DNA of 64,000 bases from Halopseudomonas pelagia (GCF_009497895.1 NZ_CP033116.1:558001-622000); one strand, 5' to 3'. Shown: positions 1 through 9,799, counted from the first letter of the stretch. The notes: generated by a model not told the origin, from the letters alone. A program made the numbers and translations.

Positions 1-572
1 GAAGCCACAATCGGCGTGCCTTCCGGCATGGCAATATCAATGGCGTAGCGGCCCTTGGCCCCGGTATGGCTATAACCGCCGCCGGGGCCCTGTGTCACGC
101 GGAAGGGGCCACCCTGCCAAGGCAAGGGGTAATCCTTCAACGCATGTTTAGCACGTGGGTCACCCACGGCGTGCTTCAGCTTGTAGCTGTAGCTGGGTGG
201 CCCGGCACCGACTTCGGGAGCCAGGGTCAGCAGGCGCATCTGCTGGCGTGGTTGCAAAATCCAGCGCACTGGTTTGGCCGGTACGCCGATCAGATTCTTT
301 GCCGACTCGATGCTCAGCTCAACTTCCACTGGCGCATACAGATCGTTGTGCACCACCAGGGTCTCGCCGCCGGCATGCTTGTCGGTGGTGACGTAAACGT
401 CTTTATCGAAGGTTTCGACCATGGCATCGCGAAACACGAATATCTCGGCGCCCTTGGTTTCCTTGTCGGTGTAGGTCACTACACCATTGCTGTCGACATA
501 TTTATAGATGGTCGATGCCAGCAGCACAGGGCTTGCCAGCAGCAAAGCCAGGCCGGTGAAGAAGGTCCGCAT
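1..572 (-). CDS. M23 family metallopeptidase with DUF4124-like domain, C-terminus outside window
   Basis: The minus frame opens at the ATG at 570-572 and runs off the left edge, so only about 190 N-terminal residues are visible. Residues 1-20 form a signal peptide (MRTFFTGLALLLASPVLLAS). The stretch IYKYVDSNGVVTYTD that follows is typical of DUF4124 domains. Near the edge, SHTGAKGRYAIDIAMPEG carries the His and Asp spacing of the first LytM/M23 zinc motif. The product is probably a periplasmic or envelope peptidoglycan endopeptidase. The second zinc motif (HxH) would lie outside the window, so activity cannot be judged. Confidence 0.8.
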   Translation of the reverse strand, partial: MRTFFTGLALLLASPVLLASTIYKYVDSNGVVTYTDKETKGAEIFVFRDAMVETFDKDVYVTTDKHAGGETLVVHNDLYAPVEVELSIESAKNLIGVPAKPVRWILQPRQQMRLLTLAPEVGAGPPSYSYKLKHAVGDPRAKHALKDYPLPWQGGPFRVTQGPGGGYSHTGAKGRYAIDIAMPEGTPIVA

Positions 573-663
573 CCTTTGCAACCTCACATAATGCGTGTTG
601 GCGAAAAAGCCGAGTCTATCCTGTTGTGCGCGTGGTGGCGACACGCACAACAGGGCGCTGTGA

Positions 664-1857
664 TCAGCGTGCCATGCCCGGCGCAGGTTGCAGGGAATAG
701 GTCCGCAGCGTCGCAGCAAAATCCTGCAGCGCCTTGATCCCACTGGTTTCTGCCTGGTGACACCATTCACGCAAAGCCTGCAGCATATCGTGGCCGTTGG
801 CACTGGTGCGTCCCCAGATCTGCTGTAGTGCCAGACGCTTCTCGTAGATCACTTTCAGTGCCTGACTTTCAGCCAGTACACGCTGCAGTTTTTCTTCATT
901 CTGGCTGTCCATCAAACTGCTTTCGCGGCTGAGCAGGCGCTTGGCGCGGCGAAACAGGTGGCGGACCGACTCATCAACCCGATGCATTTCCTGCTGCACC
1001 AGGGGTTTGATCACCAACTTGCGGTACTGGGCCATGATCTGAAAGCGATTATTCAAGATCGCCATCGCGGTATCCATGTCCAGCGTCTGCTTGCCTTCGA
1101 CCTGATGCGCGATCGGCGCGGTACGCCGCACCTTGGCCAGCCCCAGCAGGCTGAACAGGCGGATCCATAACCAACCCATATCGAACTCCCACTTCTTCAC
1201 CGACAGCTTGGCGGAGTTCGGGTAGGTGTGGTGATTGTTATGCAGTTCTTCCCCGCCAATCAGAATGCCCCAGGGCATGATATTGGTCGCTGCGTCCTTG
1301 CATTCAAAGTTGCGGTAGCCCAATGCGTGGCCCAGACCATTGATCACGCCTGCGGCCATCACCGGGATCCACATCATCTGCACAGCCCATACGGTCAGGC
1401 CGAGCACGCCGAATAGCGCCAGATCAATGAACGCCAGCAGGGTCACGCCAGCAATCGGAAAGCGGCTGTAGAGATTGCGCTCGATCCAGTCGTCCGGGCA
1501 ATTTTTGCCATAGATACGCAGAGTTTCCTCGTTCTTGGCCTCTTCCATATACAGCTCGGCGCCTTTGCGCAGCACGGTAGACAGACCTTTATGCACCGGG
1601 CTGTGAGGGTCTTCCGGTGTTTCGCATTTGGCGTGGTGCTTGCGGTGGATGGCGGTCCACTCGCGGGTGTTCATGCTGGTTGTGAGCCACAACCAGAAAC
1701 GGAAAAAGTGCTGCAGCGCGGGGTGTAGCTCGAGCGCACGGTGGGCCGAGTAACGGTGCAGATAAACAGTGACGCTGACGATGGTGATATGCGTCAGAAC
1801 CAGGGTGACGGCCAGGATTTGCCAGCCGCTGAGTTGCAGTAAACCTTGATACCACAT
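664..1857 (-). CDS. desB: Membrane acyl-CoA delta-9 fatty acid desaturase (DesB-like)
   Basis: This is a 397-residue multi-pass membrane di-iron desaturase. The three histidine boxes are intact: HRYSAH at residues 34-39, HRKHH at 71-75 and HNNHH at 206-210. Hydrophobic segments lie at about 12-32, 48-62 and 138-175. Length and box spacing fit the acyl-CoA desaturase DesB of P. aeruginosa (about 394 aa) rather than the phospholipid desaturase DesA. DesB makes unsaturated acyl-CoA from exogenous saturated acids. The partner genes desT and desC are not next to it here. The DesB assignment is from memory of the family; desaturase function itself is firm. Confidence 0.8.
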   Translation of the reverse strand: MWYQGLLQLSGWQILAVTLVLTHITIVSVTVYLHRYSAHRALELHPALQHFFRFWLWLTTSMNTREWTAIHRKHHAKCETPEDPHSPVHKGLSTVLRKGAELYMEEAKNEETLRIYGKNCPDDWIERNLYSRFPIAGVTLLAFIDLALFGVLGLTVWAVQMMWIPVMAAGVINGLGHALGYRNFECKDAATNIMPWGILIGGEELHNNHHTYPNSAKLSVKKWEFDMGWLWIRLFSLLGLAKVRRTAPIAHQVEGKQTLDMDTAMAILNNRFQIMAQYRKLVIKPLVQQEMHRVDESVRHLFRRAKRLLSRESSLMDSQNEEKLQRVLAESQALKVIYEKRLALQQIWGRTSANGHDMLQALREWCHQAETSGIKALQDFAATLRTYSLQPAPGMAR

Positions 1858-1998
1858 AGGGCTTCTATTCCTCTTTCAGCATTTCCGGAAAAACACCGGA
1901 ATTTCGATTATGGACCAGGACACAGCTAAATGACACGTCCGTCAGACAATCGGCGAGTGCTATATTGCTAACTAAGCTTGAATACAACTGAGTAATGC

Positions 1999-4287
1999 AT
2001 GACATCCAGTCGCAGTGCCTGGCACATCAGCCTTACATATATGGTAGTCGCTACCCTGTGGATTCTGTTTAGCGACAAAGTGTTGCTATGGCTGGGTGTG
2101 GAAATCATCACCCAGCAGCGCCTGCAGACGCTCAAAGGATTGCTTTTCGTCACGGTTACCGGTGTCCTGTTGTTCTACTCCACGCGCCACCATCTACGTC
2201 GCCGTCTGCAACAGGAGCAGGCGCTACGTCATAGTGAAGAACGCTTCGATCTGGCGTTGCTCGGCTCCAATGATGGGGTATGGGATTGGGATATCGTCTC
2301 CGGCGAATTGTATTTTTCTGATCGCTGCAAATTGGTCCTCGGGTATCCGCCCGAGTTCGACATGAATCAACAGGACACCTGGCTAAAGCGCCTGCATCCC
2401 GAAGATCGCCTTTCACTGCAAGCGGAATTGCGCCGGCATATAAGGGGCGAGACCGAGCGCCTGGATCATGTGCACCGGATCCGCCGTCGCGATGGGTTTT
2501 ACGCCTGGGTCCAGGCGCGCGGCCAGGCGGTGCGCAACGCGCAGGGCAGAGCAATCCGCATGGTCGGCATCGTTTGCGATGTCACTCAGCAGAAATTGGA
2601 TAACGAGCGCCTGCAGCAGGCCGCGGTGGTGTTCGACAGTACCAATGAAGGCGTCGTGGTCAGCGATAGCCGTAATCGTATTACCAACGTCAATAACGCC
2701 TTCTGCCGTATTACCGGGTACACCCACGATGAAGTGGTCGGGCAGAAGCCCGGGCTGCTGAAATCCGGTTGGCATGACGAGCTGTTCTATCGGGAAATGT
2801 GGGAAACCTTGGCCCATACGGGTAGCTGGCAGGGCGAAATATGGAACCGGCGCAAGGATGGCGAGATATACCCGCAATGGCAGGCCATCAATACCGTAAA
2901 CGACAAAAGCGGCAAGCTCACGCATTACGTAGCGGTATTCTCGGATATATCCGTGCTCAAGCAGTCGCGCCAGGAGATCGACTTTCTCGCGCACCATGAT
3001 CCGCTCACACGGTTGCCTAATCGACTATTGCTGACCGAGCGGTTGACCAACGCCCTGGTGCGCGCCAAGCGCCGGGAGCAACGGCTAGGTCTGATCTTTA
3101 TTGATCTGGACCGCTTCAAGACGGTTAACGATAGTCTCGGGCATACCGCCGGCGATGAACTGCTGCGTCAGGCGGCTCAGCGGATGTCGCGCCTGTGCCG
3201 CGAAGAAGACACGCTAGCCCGTCTAGGGGGTGATGAGTTTGTCATGCTGGTGGAAAACCTTGCCGAGACTGACGACATCACGCCCATCGCGCAACGCTTG
3301 CAACGCGGCTTTGCCCGGCCCTTCGACATTAACGGGCAACTCATTCACCTGAGCGTGAGCCTGGGGATGAGCATCTTCCCCGAAGACGGCCAGGAAGGTG
3401 GCGAGCTGCTGACCAATGCCGATGCCGCGGTTACCCAGGCCAAGCAGAATGGCCGCAATACCTACGCGTTTTACACCCAGGCGCTGACCGACAATGCCCG
3501 CCTGCAGATGTCCTTGCAGGCCGATCTGCACCAGGCGATCAAGCTGCATCAACTGCAGGTGTTCTATCAGCCGCAGATCGACATGCACAGCGGGCGCGTC
3601 ATCGCTCTTGAAGCGCTGGTGCGCTGGCAGCATCCGCAGCGCGGCCTGATCCCTCCGGCGGAGTTTCTGCCGGTAGCGCAGCATGTTGGCTTGCTGATCC
3701 CGATTGATGAATATGTGCTGCAGCAGGCCTGCCTGCAAATGCGTCAGTGGCTAGATGCGGGGTATCCGCTGACCTGCGTGGCGGTGAACATGTCCGGCTC
3801 CACGCTGGAACGTGGCGATGTGGTTAGCAACGTTAAAAAGGCCCTCGCTGGCGCCAATCTACCTGCCGCACACCTGGAATTGGAATTGACTGAAAGCGAA
3901 ATCATGCAACAGGACGATCGCTGTATAGATACTCTCGACGCCCTGCGTGGCATGGGAGTCCGACTATCGATTGACGATTTCGGCACCGGTTATTCTTCGC
4001 TGCTCAGGCTCAAACGCCTGCCGGTCGATACCTTGAAGATTGATCGCGGTTTTATCAACGATTTGCCGGGTTCGGCAAACGACAGTGCCATATCCCGGGC
4101 GATCATTGCCCTGGGCCAGAGTTTGCAAATGTCCATCGTCGCCGAGGGTATCGAGACTCAAGCGCAGCACGAGCTGCTCAGGGAGATGAAGTGCGATGTC
4201 GGGCAGGGCTATCTGTATAGCAAGCCGCAGGATGTAGCGACAATTACTGCCTATCTAATCGACCACTTCAGAGATGAGCTGAAATAG
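1999..4287 (+). CDS. Membrane PAS-PAS-GGDEF-EAL cyclic-di-GMP turnover protein
   Basis: The 762-residue protein starts with two membrane helices (about 10-32 and 45-61), followed by PAS domains at about 80-197 and 205-320, a GGDEF domain (about 328-490) and an EAL domain (about 505-755). The GGDEF signature is intact at 410-414, with an RxxD inhibitory I-site at 401-404. EAL is intact at 538-540, and the downstream ESE, DDFGTGYSSL and VAEGIET motifs are present. Both synthase and phosphodiesterase sites therefore look catalytically competent, so the PAS sensors probably decide the balance. The signal sensed is not visible. It is transcribed divergently from desB. Confidence 0.9.
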   Translation: MTSSRSAWHISLTYMVVATLWILFSDKVLLWLGVEIITQQRLQTLKGLLFVTVTGVLLFYSTRHHLRRRLQQEQALRHSEERFDLALLGSNDGVWDWDIVSGELYFSDRCKLVLGYPPEFDMNQQDTWLKRLHPEDRLSLQAELRRHIRGETERLDHVHRIRRRDGFYAWVQARGQAVRNAQGRAIRMVGIVCDVTQQKLDNERLQQAAVVFDSTNEGVVVSDSRNRITNVNNAFCRITGYTHDEVVGQKPGLLKSGWHDELFYREMWETLAHTGSWQGEIWNRRKDGEIYPQWQAINTVNDKSGKLTHYVAVFSDISVLKQSRQEIDFLAHHDPLTRLPNRLLLTERLTNALVRAKRREQRLGLIFIDLDRFKTVNDSLGHTAGDELLRQAAQRMSRLCREEDTLARLGGDEFVMLVENLAETDDITPIAQRLQRGFARPFDINGQLIHLSVSLGMSIFPEDGQEGGELLTNADAAVTQAKQNGRNTYAFYTQALTDNARLQMSLQADLHQAIKLHQLQVFYQPQIDMHSGRVIALEALVRWQHPQRGLIPPAEFLPVAQHVGLLIPIDEYVLQQACLQMRQWLDAGYPLTCVAVNMSGSTLERGDVVSNVKKALAGANLPAAHLELELTESEIMQQDDRCIDTLDALRGMGVRLSIDDFGTGYSSLLRLKRLPVDTLKIDRGFINDLPGSANDSAISRAIIALGQSLQMSIVAEGIETQAQHELLREMKCDVGQGYLYSKPQDVATITAYLIDHFRDELK

Positions 4288-4306
4288 TCAAGGTGTGTAA
4301 CATGGA

Positions 4307-4344
4307 TTGTACATTGAGGAATTTATTGTACAGGTACTGTACAA
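4307..4344 (+). promoter_or_regulatory. TGTACA-repeat operator upstream of the fasciclin gene
   Basis: Three copies of TGTACA begin at 4308, 4327 and 4338. The last two form a perfect inverted repeat, TTGTACAG, gta, CTGTACAA (4326-4344), and lie 11 bp apart. The array is 41 bp upstream of the fasciclin start codon. TGTACA repeats are typical of operators for B12-dependent light-responsive MerR regulators (LitR/CarH). That link is inference. Confidence 0.5.
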
Positions 4345-4384
4345 AGATAGTGCAACTCACATAACACCCTCCTTGGAGAATACT

Positions 4385-4909
4385 ATGTTTGCACTGACTC
4401 AAAACTTCACCCAACGCGCTCGCTACACCTTGCTGGCCATGTTCAGCGCCAGCATGTTGATAGCGGCTCCCGCTTATGCGGATCACCATGGCGACAAGAA
4501 AGCCGCGGCGGACATCGTAGATACTGCAGTAGCAGCTGGCAGCTTCGAGACGCTGGTCACGGCAGTACAAGCGGCTGACCTGGTGGACACGCTGAAAGGC
4601 GACGGCCCGTTCACCGTGTTTGCGCCTACTGACGAGGCTTTTGCCAAAATCCCTCAAGCCGATCTGGAAGCCTTGTTGGCCGATAAGGAAAAGCTGACGG
4701 AAGTACTCACCTACCACGTGGTGCCAGGTAAAGTTATGGCAGCCGACGTGATCAGCATGACCAGCGCTGAAACGGTGCAGGGCGGTATGCTTACGATTGA
4801 TGCTTCTGACGGCGTGAAGGTCAATGACGCTACTGTTACTGATACGGACATCAAAGCCAGCAATGGTGTGATCCATGTGATCGACACGGTATTGATGCCG
4901 GGTATGTAA
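4385..4909 (+). CDS. Secreted fasciclin (FAS1) domain protein
   Basis: I chose the ATG at 4385 because a TTGGAGAA ribosome site lies just upstream and a normal signal peptide follows, ending about ...APAYA. The mature protein is one FAS1 domain, with the conserved [13 protein letters not shown] block, LTYHVVPG, and the closing [13 protein letters not shown]. The 174-residue length is typical for single-FAS1 bacterial proteins, which are periplasmic or secreted and linked to adhesion. It stands alone between its own operator region and a terminator. In some bacteria fasciclin genes belong to light- or stress-induced sets, which fits the TGTACA repeats upstream. Confidence 0.88.
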   Translation: MFALTQNFTQRARYTLLAMFSASMLIAAPAYADHHGDKKAAADIVDTAVAAGSFETLVTAVQAADLVDTLKGDGPFTVFAPTDEAFAKIPQADLEALLADKEKLTEVLTYHVVPGKVMAADVISMTSAETVQGGMLTIDASDGVKVNDATVTDTDIKASNGVIHVIDTVLMPGM

Positions 4910-4930
4910 ACACGTGGTTGCATTACAGCA

Positions 4931-4956
4931 GGGCAGACTTTGGTCTGCCCTTTTTT
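4931..4956 (+). terminator. Rho-independent terminator after the fasciclin gene
   Basis: An 8-bp stem (GGGCAGAC at 4931-4938, GTCTGCCC at 4943-4950) with a TTTG loop is followed by six T residues. It lies 21 bp after the stop codon. Confidence 0.9.
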
Positions 4957-4985
4957 ATGGGCGCTGCTCTATGAGAACAGCGTGA

Positions 4986-6287
4986 TCATTTCAACAAGTT
5001 TTCCTCATCCGATGTGCGCAATTCCTCCGCCACTTGCTTGTCTATGCTCAGGTCGGTCGCGGTATCCATGGCGCTTGAGTGGGAGGTCGGCGCAGGATTT
5101 TCTGTGATCGCGGGTGGATGTGAAACAGACTGTGCATCATTGTCCAGCAGCACCCGGTAGGTCGCTAAAGGTGCGACTATCGCCGCCTGGTCGAAAGCCC
5201 GTTTCACTATGCGAATCGCTTCGCTGCGGGACTTGTGAAAATCACTGTCGCGTTGATCGATCCAGGCCATAAAGCGCAGTTGCGCTGCGCTGTCACCCAG
5301 CTCCATGATCAGGCCCTGGGGTTCCGGATCGTCGAGTACACCAGGCATGCCGCGAAGCGCGTCAAGCCCCAGTTGGCGAGTCTTGGCCAGGTCGTGAGGG
5401 CTGGGGATGCTGATATTGAACTCAAAGCGGCGCAGCGGGTTGCGGGTGAAATTGGTCATCGCTGAGGTGATGATGACGCTGTTGGGGATGCGCAGATGAT
5501 TGCCGTCGCGGGTCATCAATACCGTATCCCGCGAGGTCAGACGCATGACCTTGCCGTTGAATGCGCCGACCTCCACCTGGTCGCCGATGCTGAAGGGATT
5601 GCGGGCGCTGAGCAGGATGCCTGCCAGGTAGTTCTCAACGATGTTGCGAAAGGCAAAGCCGACGGCAATGCCGGCTACGCCGGCGATACCCAGAATGGCG
5701 CCTACCAATGCTGTGGCGTCCATGACCTCCAGAGCGATTAGCACCCCTATAGCGGTGATAACCAGGCGAACCATCCGCTTGCCGAGGCTAGAAGCCTGCT
5801 CGGACAGGCCGATTCGTCGTAGCCATGCGTCGTGGTTGCCGGCCCAGCGGCCAAGCAAAGCGAAGACGATAAAGATCGCCAGCGCCATCAGGCCCACTGG
5901 CAGCGTCTGCAATGCGCTGGCGCTCATGTCTCTGAAGCGGCGCGTCAGCGGCTGGACCCGCGCTGAAATGTTCACATCATCTTCCAGGCGATTCTGAACG
6001 TAGACCACGCCTTCAACTCGACGGGCAATGTCGTCGATATCCCGAGCGACGCGCAGGTTGCTGACATTGCCGCTCAGGGTGACCACGCCGGCATTGACCT
6101 GAATCTGAATGGCATCCAGGCCGTCAATGGCGCCGAGCACCTGGGTCAAGCGCTGCTGGATGGCCTCGTCCTGGGGAGCGTCGATGACGCGTATTTCCGC
6201 CTCCAGATTATCGCCTTGTTGGCTCTGCGCCAGTGGCATCCAACTGAGCAGCAGGACGAGGGTGAAAAGCAGGTGCTTGTTCATCAT
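4986..6287 (-). CDS. Mechanosensitive channel (MscS family) with N-terminal BON domain
   Basis: The 433-residue protein has a signal peptide (1-22). A periplasmic BON domain follows (about 33-105), with VNAGVVTLSGNVSN as its core. Then come three membrane helices between about 125 and 225. The pore-lining helix is Gly/Ala rich (GIAGVAGIAVGFAFRN), and the MscS beta-domain signature NPFSIGDQVEVG follows. The cytoplasmic tail ends in a Ser/Pro-rich, low-complexity extension. It probably acts as a small-conductance channel releasing solutes on hypo-osmotic shock. The BON domain may contact the envelope. MMNK offers two possible starts at 6287 and 6284. Confidence 0.88.
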   Translation of the reverse strand: MMNKHLLFTLVLLLSWMPLAQSQQGDNLEAEIRVIDAPQDEAIQQRLTQVLGAIDGLDAIQIQVNAGVVTLSGNVSNLRVARDIDDIARRVEGVVYVQNRLEDDVNISARVQPLTRRFRDMSASALQTLPVGLMALAIFIVFALLGRWAGNHDAWLRRIGLSEQASSLGKRMVRLVITAIGVLIALEVMDATALVGAILGIAGVAGIAVGFAFRNIVENYLAGILLSARNPFSIGDQVEVGAFNGKVMRLTSRDTVLMTRDGNHLRIPNSVIITSAMTNFTRNPLRRFEFNISIPSPHDLAKTRQLGLDALRGMPGVLDDPEPQGLIMELGDSAAQLRFMAWIDQRDSDFHKSRSEAIRIVKRAFDQAAIVAPLATYRVLLDNDAQSVSHPPAITENPAPTSHSSAMDTATDLSIDKQVAEELRTSDEENLLK

Positions 6288-6422
6288 CAGGCTCTTAACG
6301 GTAAATTAATGGCGTCGGGCAATTAGCTGGGCAGTTTAGAGCAAGAGCGCGGAGTCGCCTATTGGAACGAAAATCGCCAAGTGTCAGTCACACATAGCGA
6401 ATTGTTCTCAAAGAGGTTATTC

Positions 6423-6944
6423 ATGCGACTGAAAATGCTGACACTGTGCTCTGCTTTGCTAATGACCTGTGGCGCTGCGACGGCGAACCAGCCTAACGTT
6501 TACGGGCTGAGTGAAAAGGCCTTGCTGCCGGAATTGGATCTGGAAGTACCGGCCAAGCTGGATACCGGTGCGGTTACCGCGTCGCTCAGCGCGCAGAACA
6601 TCAAGCTGTTCAAGCGTGATGGCGAAGACTGGGTGCGTTTCGAATTGGCTGTTGAGGGTGAGCAGGAAGGTAAAGAGCTGGAGCTGCCGGTAGTGCGCAT
6701 CAGCCAGATCAAGCGTCGCGCAGCGGACATACCTGAAGGCGAAACCAAGGATTACACGTCCCGGCCGGTGATTGAAATGGCCGTGTGCATGGGTGGTGTG
6801 AAAGAGAATATTGAGGTCAATCTGACTGATCGTACCTCGTTTTCCTACCCTTTCCTGATCGGCTCGACTGCGTTGCAGCAGTTTGATGCGATGGTAGATC
6901 CGAGCCTGGAATATTCTGCCGGCAACCCGGAATGTACGTCATAA
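6423..6944 (+). CDS. Retropepsin-like aspartic protease (PF05618, formerly ATP-dependent zinc protease)
   Basis: The start at 6423 is preceded by an AGAGGTT ribosome site and gives a clean signal peptide (ending about ATA-NQ), so I prefer it to an upstream in-frame start at 6381. The 173-residue product has the retropepsin-like LDTGA motif (AKLDTGAVTASL) near residue 40 and the typical RPVIEMAVCMGG and FLIGSTAL blocks. The family was once annotated as a zinc protease fused or linked to RimK. The motif instead points to an aspartic protease fold acting in the periplasm. The substrate is unknown. Confidence 0.75.
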   Translation: MRLKMLTLCSALLMTCGAATANQPNVYGLSEKALLPELDLEVPAKLDTGAVTASLSAQNIKLFKRDGEDWVRFELAVEGEQEGKELELPVVRISQIKRRAADIPEGETKDYTSRPVIEMAVCMGGVKENIEVNLTDRTSFSYPFLIGSTALQQFDAMVDPSLEYSAGNPECTS

Positions 6945-6975
6945 CGCTTGAGTCGTAGCCGCCAAGGCTTTTGTG

Positions 6976-7018
6976 AACAACGGTCGCCGTAGCACCTCCG
7001 TGCTCGGCGACCGTTGTT
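6976..7018. terminator. Long hairpin between convergent genes, probable bidirectional terminator
   Basis: The outer arms are perfect 14-mers (AACAACGGTCGCCG at 6976-6989 with 7005-7018). An inner 5-bp stem (AGCAC 6991-6995 with GTGCT 7000-7004) has a CTCC loop. It sits between convergent protease and glucose dehydrogenase genes. Confidence 0.75.
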
Positions 7019-7053
7019 GTTTCTACTGCAGTTGACCGCTTATTCCTCGGAAC

Positions 7054-9408
7054 TTATTCCTCGGAACCCAGCTTGTACGCGAGTACATAGTCGCCAATGG
7101 TGGTGCCTACCGAACCATGTCCGCCGGCTACCAGCACTACCATCTGCTCGCCCTGGCTATTCAGATAGGTCATCGGCGTAGCCTGACCGCCGGCGGGTAT
7201 GCGCTGCTCCCAGAGCTGCTCACCGTCGGTAAGACGATAGGCGCGAAAGTAGTTGTCTACACTCGCTGCCAGAAAGGCCACGCCACCCCGGGTGATGATT
7301 GGACCGCCGATGCCGGGCACGCCCATCTTGATCTTCAGCGGCAGCGGGGTCATATCCTGGACGGTGCCATTCTTGTGTTTCCAGTGAGTTTCACCGGTCC
7401 GCAAATCAGCACCTGCCACGTAACCCCACGGCGGTTGCTGGCAGGGGATACCAAGCGGGGAGAGGAACGGCCCCAGCTCTATCGCATAATTGGCCCCGGC
7501 GTTCTCGTTCAGGCCCTGCTCGCCGGAATTGGTCGCGCCTTCAAGGTCTTTGCCCTCTTCCTTGGCGACTAGTTTGGAGGTGAAGGCCAGGTAAACCGGC
7601 ATGCCGAACATGACCTGACGCTCGGGATCAACGGCAATGCTGCCCCAGTTGAACACGCCGAAGTTGCCCGGATAGACCAGTGTGCCTTGCTCGGAGGGCG
7701 GTGTGTAACGACCCTCGTAATGCAGCGACTCGAACTGGATACGGCAGATCATCTGGTCCACCAGGGTGGCGCCCCACATGTCTGCGGAGCGCAGCGGCTC
7801 AGGGGCAAAACTCAGCGCAGACACCGGTTGGGTCGGCGCAGTCCAGTCGCCTTCAATGGCGCCTTGCGGGGCAGGTACTTCGCTGATCGGCAGCAGCGGT
7901 TCACCGGTTTCCCGATTCAGCACGTACACATCGCCCTGTTTGGTTGGCACTACCAGGCCGGGCTGCAGCCCCTGTTCGGTCTGAATATCGACCAGGCTGG
8001 GCTGCGCCGGCGTGTCCATGTCCCACAGGTCGTGATGAACGAACTGTTGCACCCATTGCGCCTGCCCGGTTTCCAGGCTTAGGGCCACCACGGAGCTGGC
8101 GTACTTTTCCTCTTCGGGAGTGCGATATATGCCCAATTGGTCGGGGGTACGGTTACCCATCGGGAAATAGATCAGCCCCAGCTCTTCATCCGCGCTGGCC
8201 ACGGCCCAGCTGTTGGGCGAGCTGGTGGCGTAGGTATCACCTTCGGCGATCGGCGCGGTGTCTTCGGGGTTGGCTGAATCCCAGTTCCAGCGCAACTCGC
8301 CAGTGCGGGCGTCGTAAGCACGGATCACGCCGGAGGGCGCATTGATGTCGTAATTGTCATTCACCGCACCGGCGACCACGATCAGGCCGGCGGCGACCAC
8401 AGGAGGCGAGGTTGAGTAGTAGAAGCCGTCCTGGGTATGGGGCATGTTGTGCATCAGATCGAGTACGCCGTTATCGGCAAAGTTGCTGCAGCGGGCGCCG
8501 GTTTGCGGGTCTACCGCGATCAGTCGTGCGTCCGAGGTGGGCATATACAGCTGCGCATCACAGCGGATCGCAGCCAGGTCCTGGGCTGGCTCCGAGGCAG
8601 GCACGCTGGCGGTATCGCTGGTGCGCTCAGTTGCCGGTGCCAGATAGGACACGCCGCGACAGGTCTGATGCTGGCGCTGACTTTCGGCGGGTACCTTGGC
8701 GTCATACACCCAGAGTTCTTCGCCGGTGTCTGCGTCCAGTGCCACTAGCCAGTTATGCGGCGTACACAAGAACAAGCTGTTGCCGATTTTAAGCGGGGTA
8801 GCCTGGTAGGTGGTTTCAAGTACATCTTCCGGGCCTTTCAGATCGCCAGTCTGGTACTCCCAAGCCAGGTCCAATTCGGCTACGTTGTCTGGCGTGATCT
8901 GCTCCAGCGGCGAATAGCGTTGGCCATAATTACTGCGGCCATAGCTTGGCCAGTCGTTCTGATCCGCTGCCAGACCCAGCTCGGGATTGGTAACGACGGA
9001 GTCGGTCGTCAGTTCGCCTTCAATACGGTGGGCATCATTGAACAGGCTGCCGAGCAGAACCAACCCGGTCACCGCCCAAACGCCGAACAAGACCAGCGCC
9101 GGTGCCCGGCTTGCCTGCCTGGCCGGCCACAATAACGGAATGGCGAGCAGCAATAACACGCCGAGCCGGGTTGCCAGTGGCCACCAGTCGTATCCGCTTT
9201 CCCACAGAGCCCATACCGCAGTAATGGCGAGCAGCAAGGCGTAGATCAGTTGTGCTGCCGTGCGGCGCGAGCGCATCAACATGGCCACTGCCAACAGGGC
9301 TGCGCCCGCGATAGCGTAATAGACGCTGCCCCCTAATGCCGCCAGCCAAAGACCTCCGGCCAGTAACGCTAATCCGAGCAGTGCAAAAATCAGTAAGAGG
9401 ACAATCAT
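7054..9408 (-). CDS. gcd: Membrane-bound PQQ-dependent glucose dehydrogenase
   Basis: The 784-residue protein has about five membrane helices in the first 130 residues, followed by an eight-bladed PQQ propeller. Typical family blocks include SYGRSNYGQRYSPL, YQATPLKIGNSLFLCTPHN, HQTCRGVSY and HHDLWDMDTPAQP, close in length to E. coli Gcd (796 aa). It oxidises periplasmic glucose to gluconolactone and passes electrons to ubiquinone. No pqq biosynthesis genes are in the window. Quinate or shikimate dehydrogenases share the architecture, but the N-terminal membrane domain and motif set fit glucose dehydrogenase better. Confidence 0.87.
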   Translation of the reverse strand: MIVLLLIFALLGLALLAGGLWLAALGGSVYYAIAGAALLAVAMLMRSRRTAAQLIYALLLAITAVWALWESGYDWWPLATRLGVLLLLAIPLLWPARQASRAPALVLFGVWAVTGLVLLGSLFNDAHRIEGELTTDSVVTNPELGLAADQNDWPSYGRSNYGQRYSPLEQITPDNVAELDLAWEYQTGDLKGPEDVLETTYQATPLKIGNSLFLCTPHNWLVALDADTGEELWVYDAKVPAESQRQHQTCRGVSYLAPATERTSDTASVPASEPAQDLAAIRCDAQLYMPTSDARLIAVDPQTGARCSNFADNGVLDLMHNMPHTQDGFYYSTSPPVVAAGLIVVAGAVNDNYDINAPSGVIRAYDARTGELRWNWDSANPEDTAPIAEGDTYATSSPNSWAVASADEELGLIYFPMGNRTPDQLGIYRTPEEEKYASSVVALSLETGQAQWVQQFVHHDLWDMDTPAQPSLVDIQTEQGLQPGLVVPTKQGDVYVLNRETGEPLLPISEVPAPQGAIEGDWTAPTQPVSALSFAPEPLRSADMWGATLVDQMICRIQFESLHYEGRYTPPSEQGTLVYPGNFGVFNWGSIAVDPERQVMFGMPVYLAFTSKLVAKEEGKDLEGATNSGEQGLNENAGANYAIELGPFLSPLGIPCQQPPWGYVAGADLRTGETHWKHKNGTVQDMTPLPLKIKMGVPGIGGPIITRGGVAFLAASVDNYFRAYRLTDGEQLWEQRIPAGGQATPMTYLNSQGEQMVVLVAGGHGSVGTTIGDYVLAYKLGSEE

Positions 9409-9799
9409 CTATTGGCGCCTTGTTCCATGGTCTTTTAAATCCGCCTGGGCTACGCACAAGGCGGAGCAAGCGTGTTGAGGTGCTGCAAACTACCAGCTCG
9501 GACGCGAGAAATCGCCTCCGGTTCCCTCACCAGCATAGACCACATGGGTTGCAGGATGGCTTGCGGCTGCACCTTTGAGTAAAAGCTGCCGGCAAAGGGG
9601 CTCCTGGAGCATTCTTGCCTATACTCATATCGAGTTCTGCCTGACCGTCCTCGGTCATGCAGAATCCTGCCCACGCAGCGTCATCCGGCTGCGGGTCAGT
9701 CCGCCGGCCACAAGCAGGTGGATCAGGGGTCGCGGCCTACCGGCCGGACCGGCACTCGCCATCGGCAGCCACCAGAGCATGCGGTTGAGGAGAAACATT
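9409..9799. other. 391-bp intergenic region between gcd and the pyruvate dehydrogenase operon
   Basis: I see no credible gene here. It must contain the divergent promoters of gcd and the pdh operon. A TATACT hexamer (9620-9625) could be a -10 box for the pdh side, but I find no good -35. A perfect 6-bp hairpin, TGACCG-TCCT-CGGTCA, lies at 9642-9657. Confidence 0.5.
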
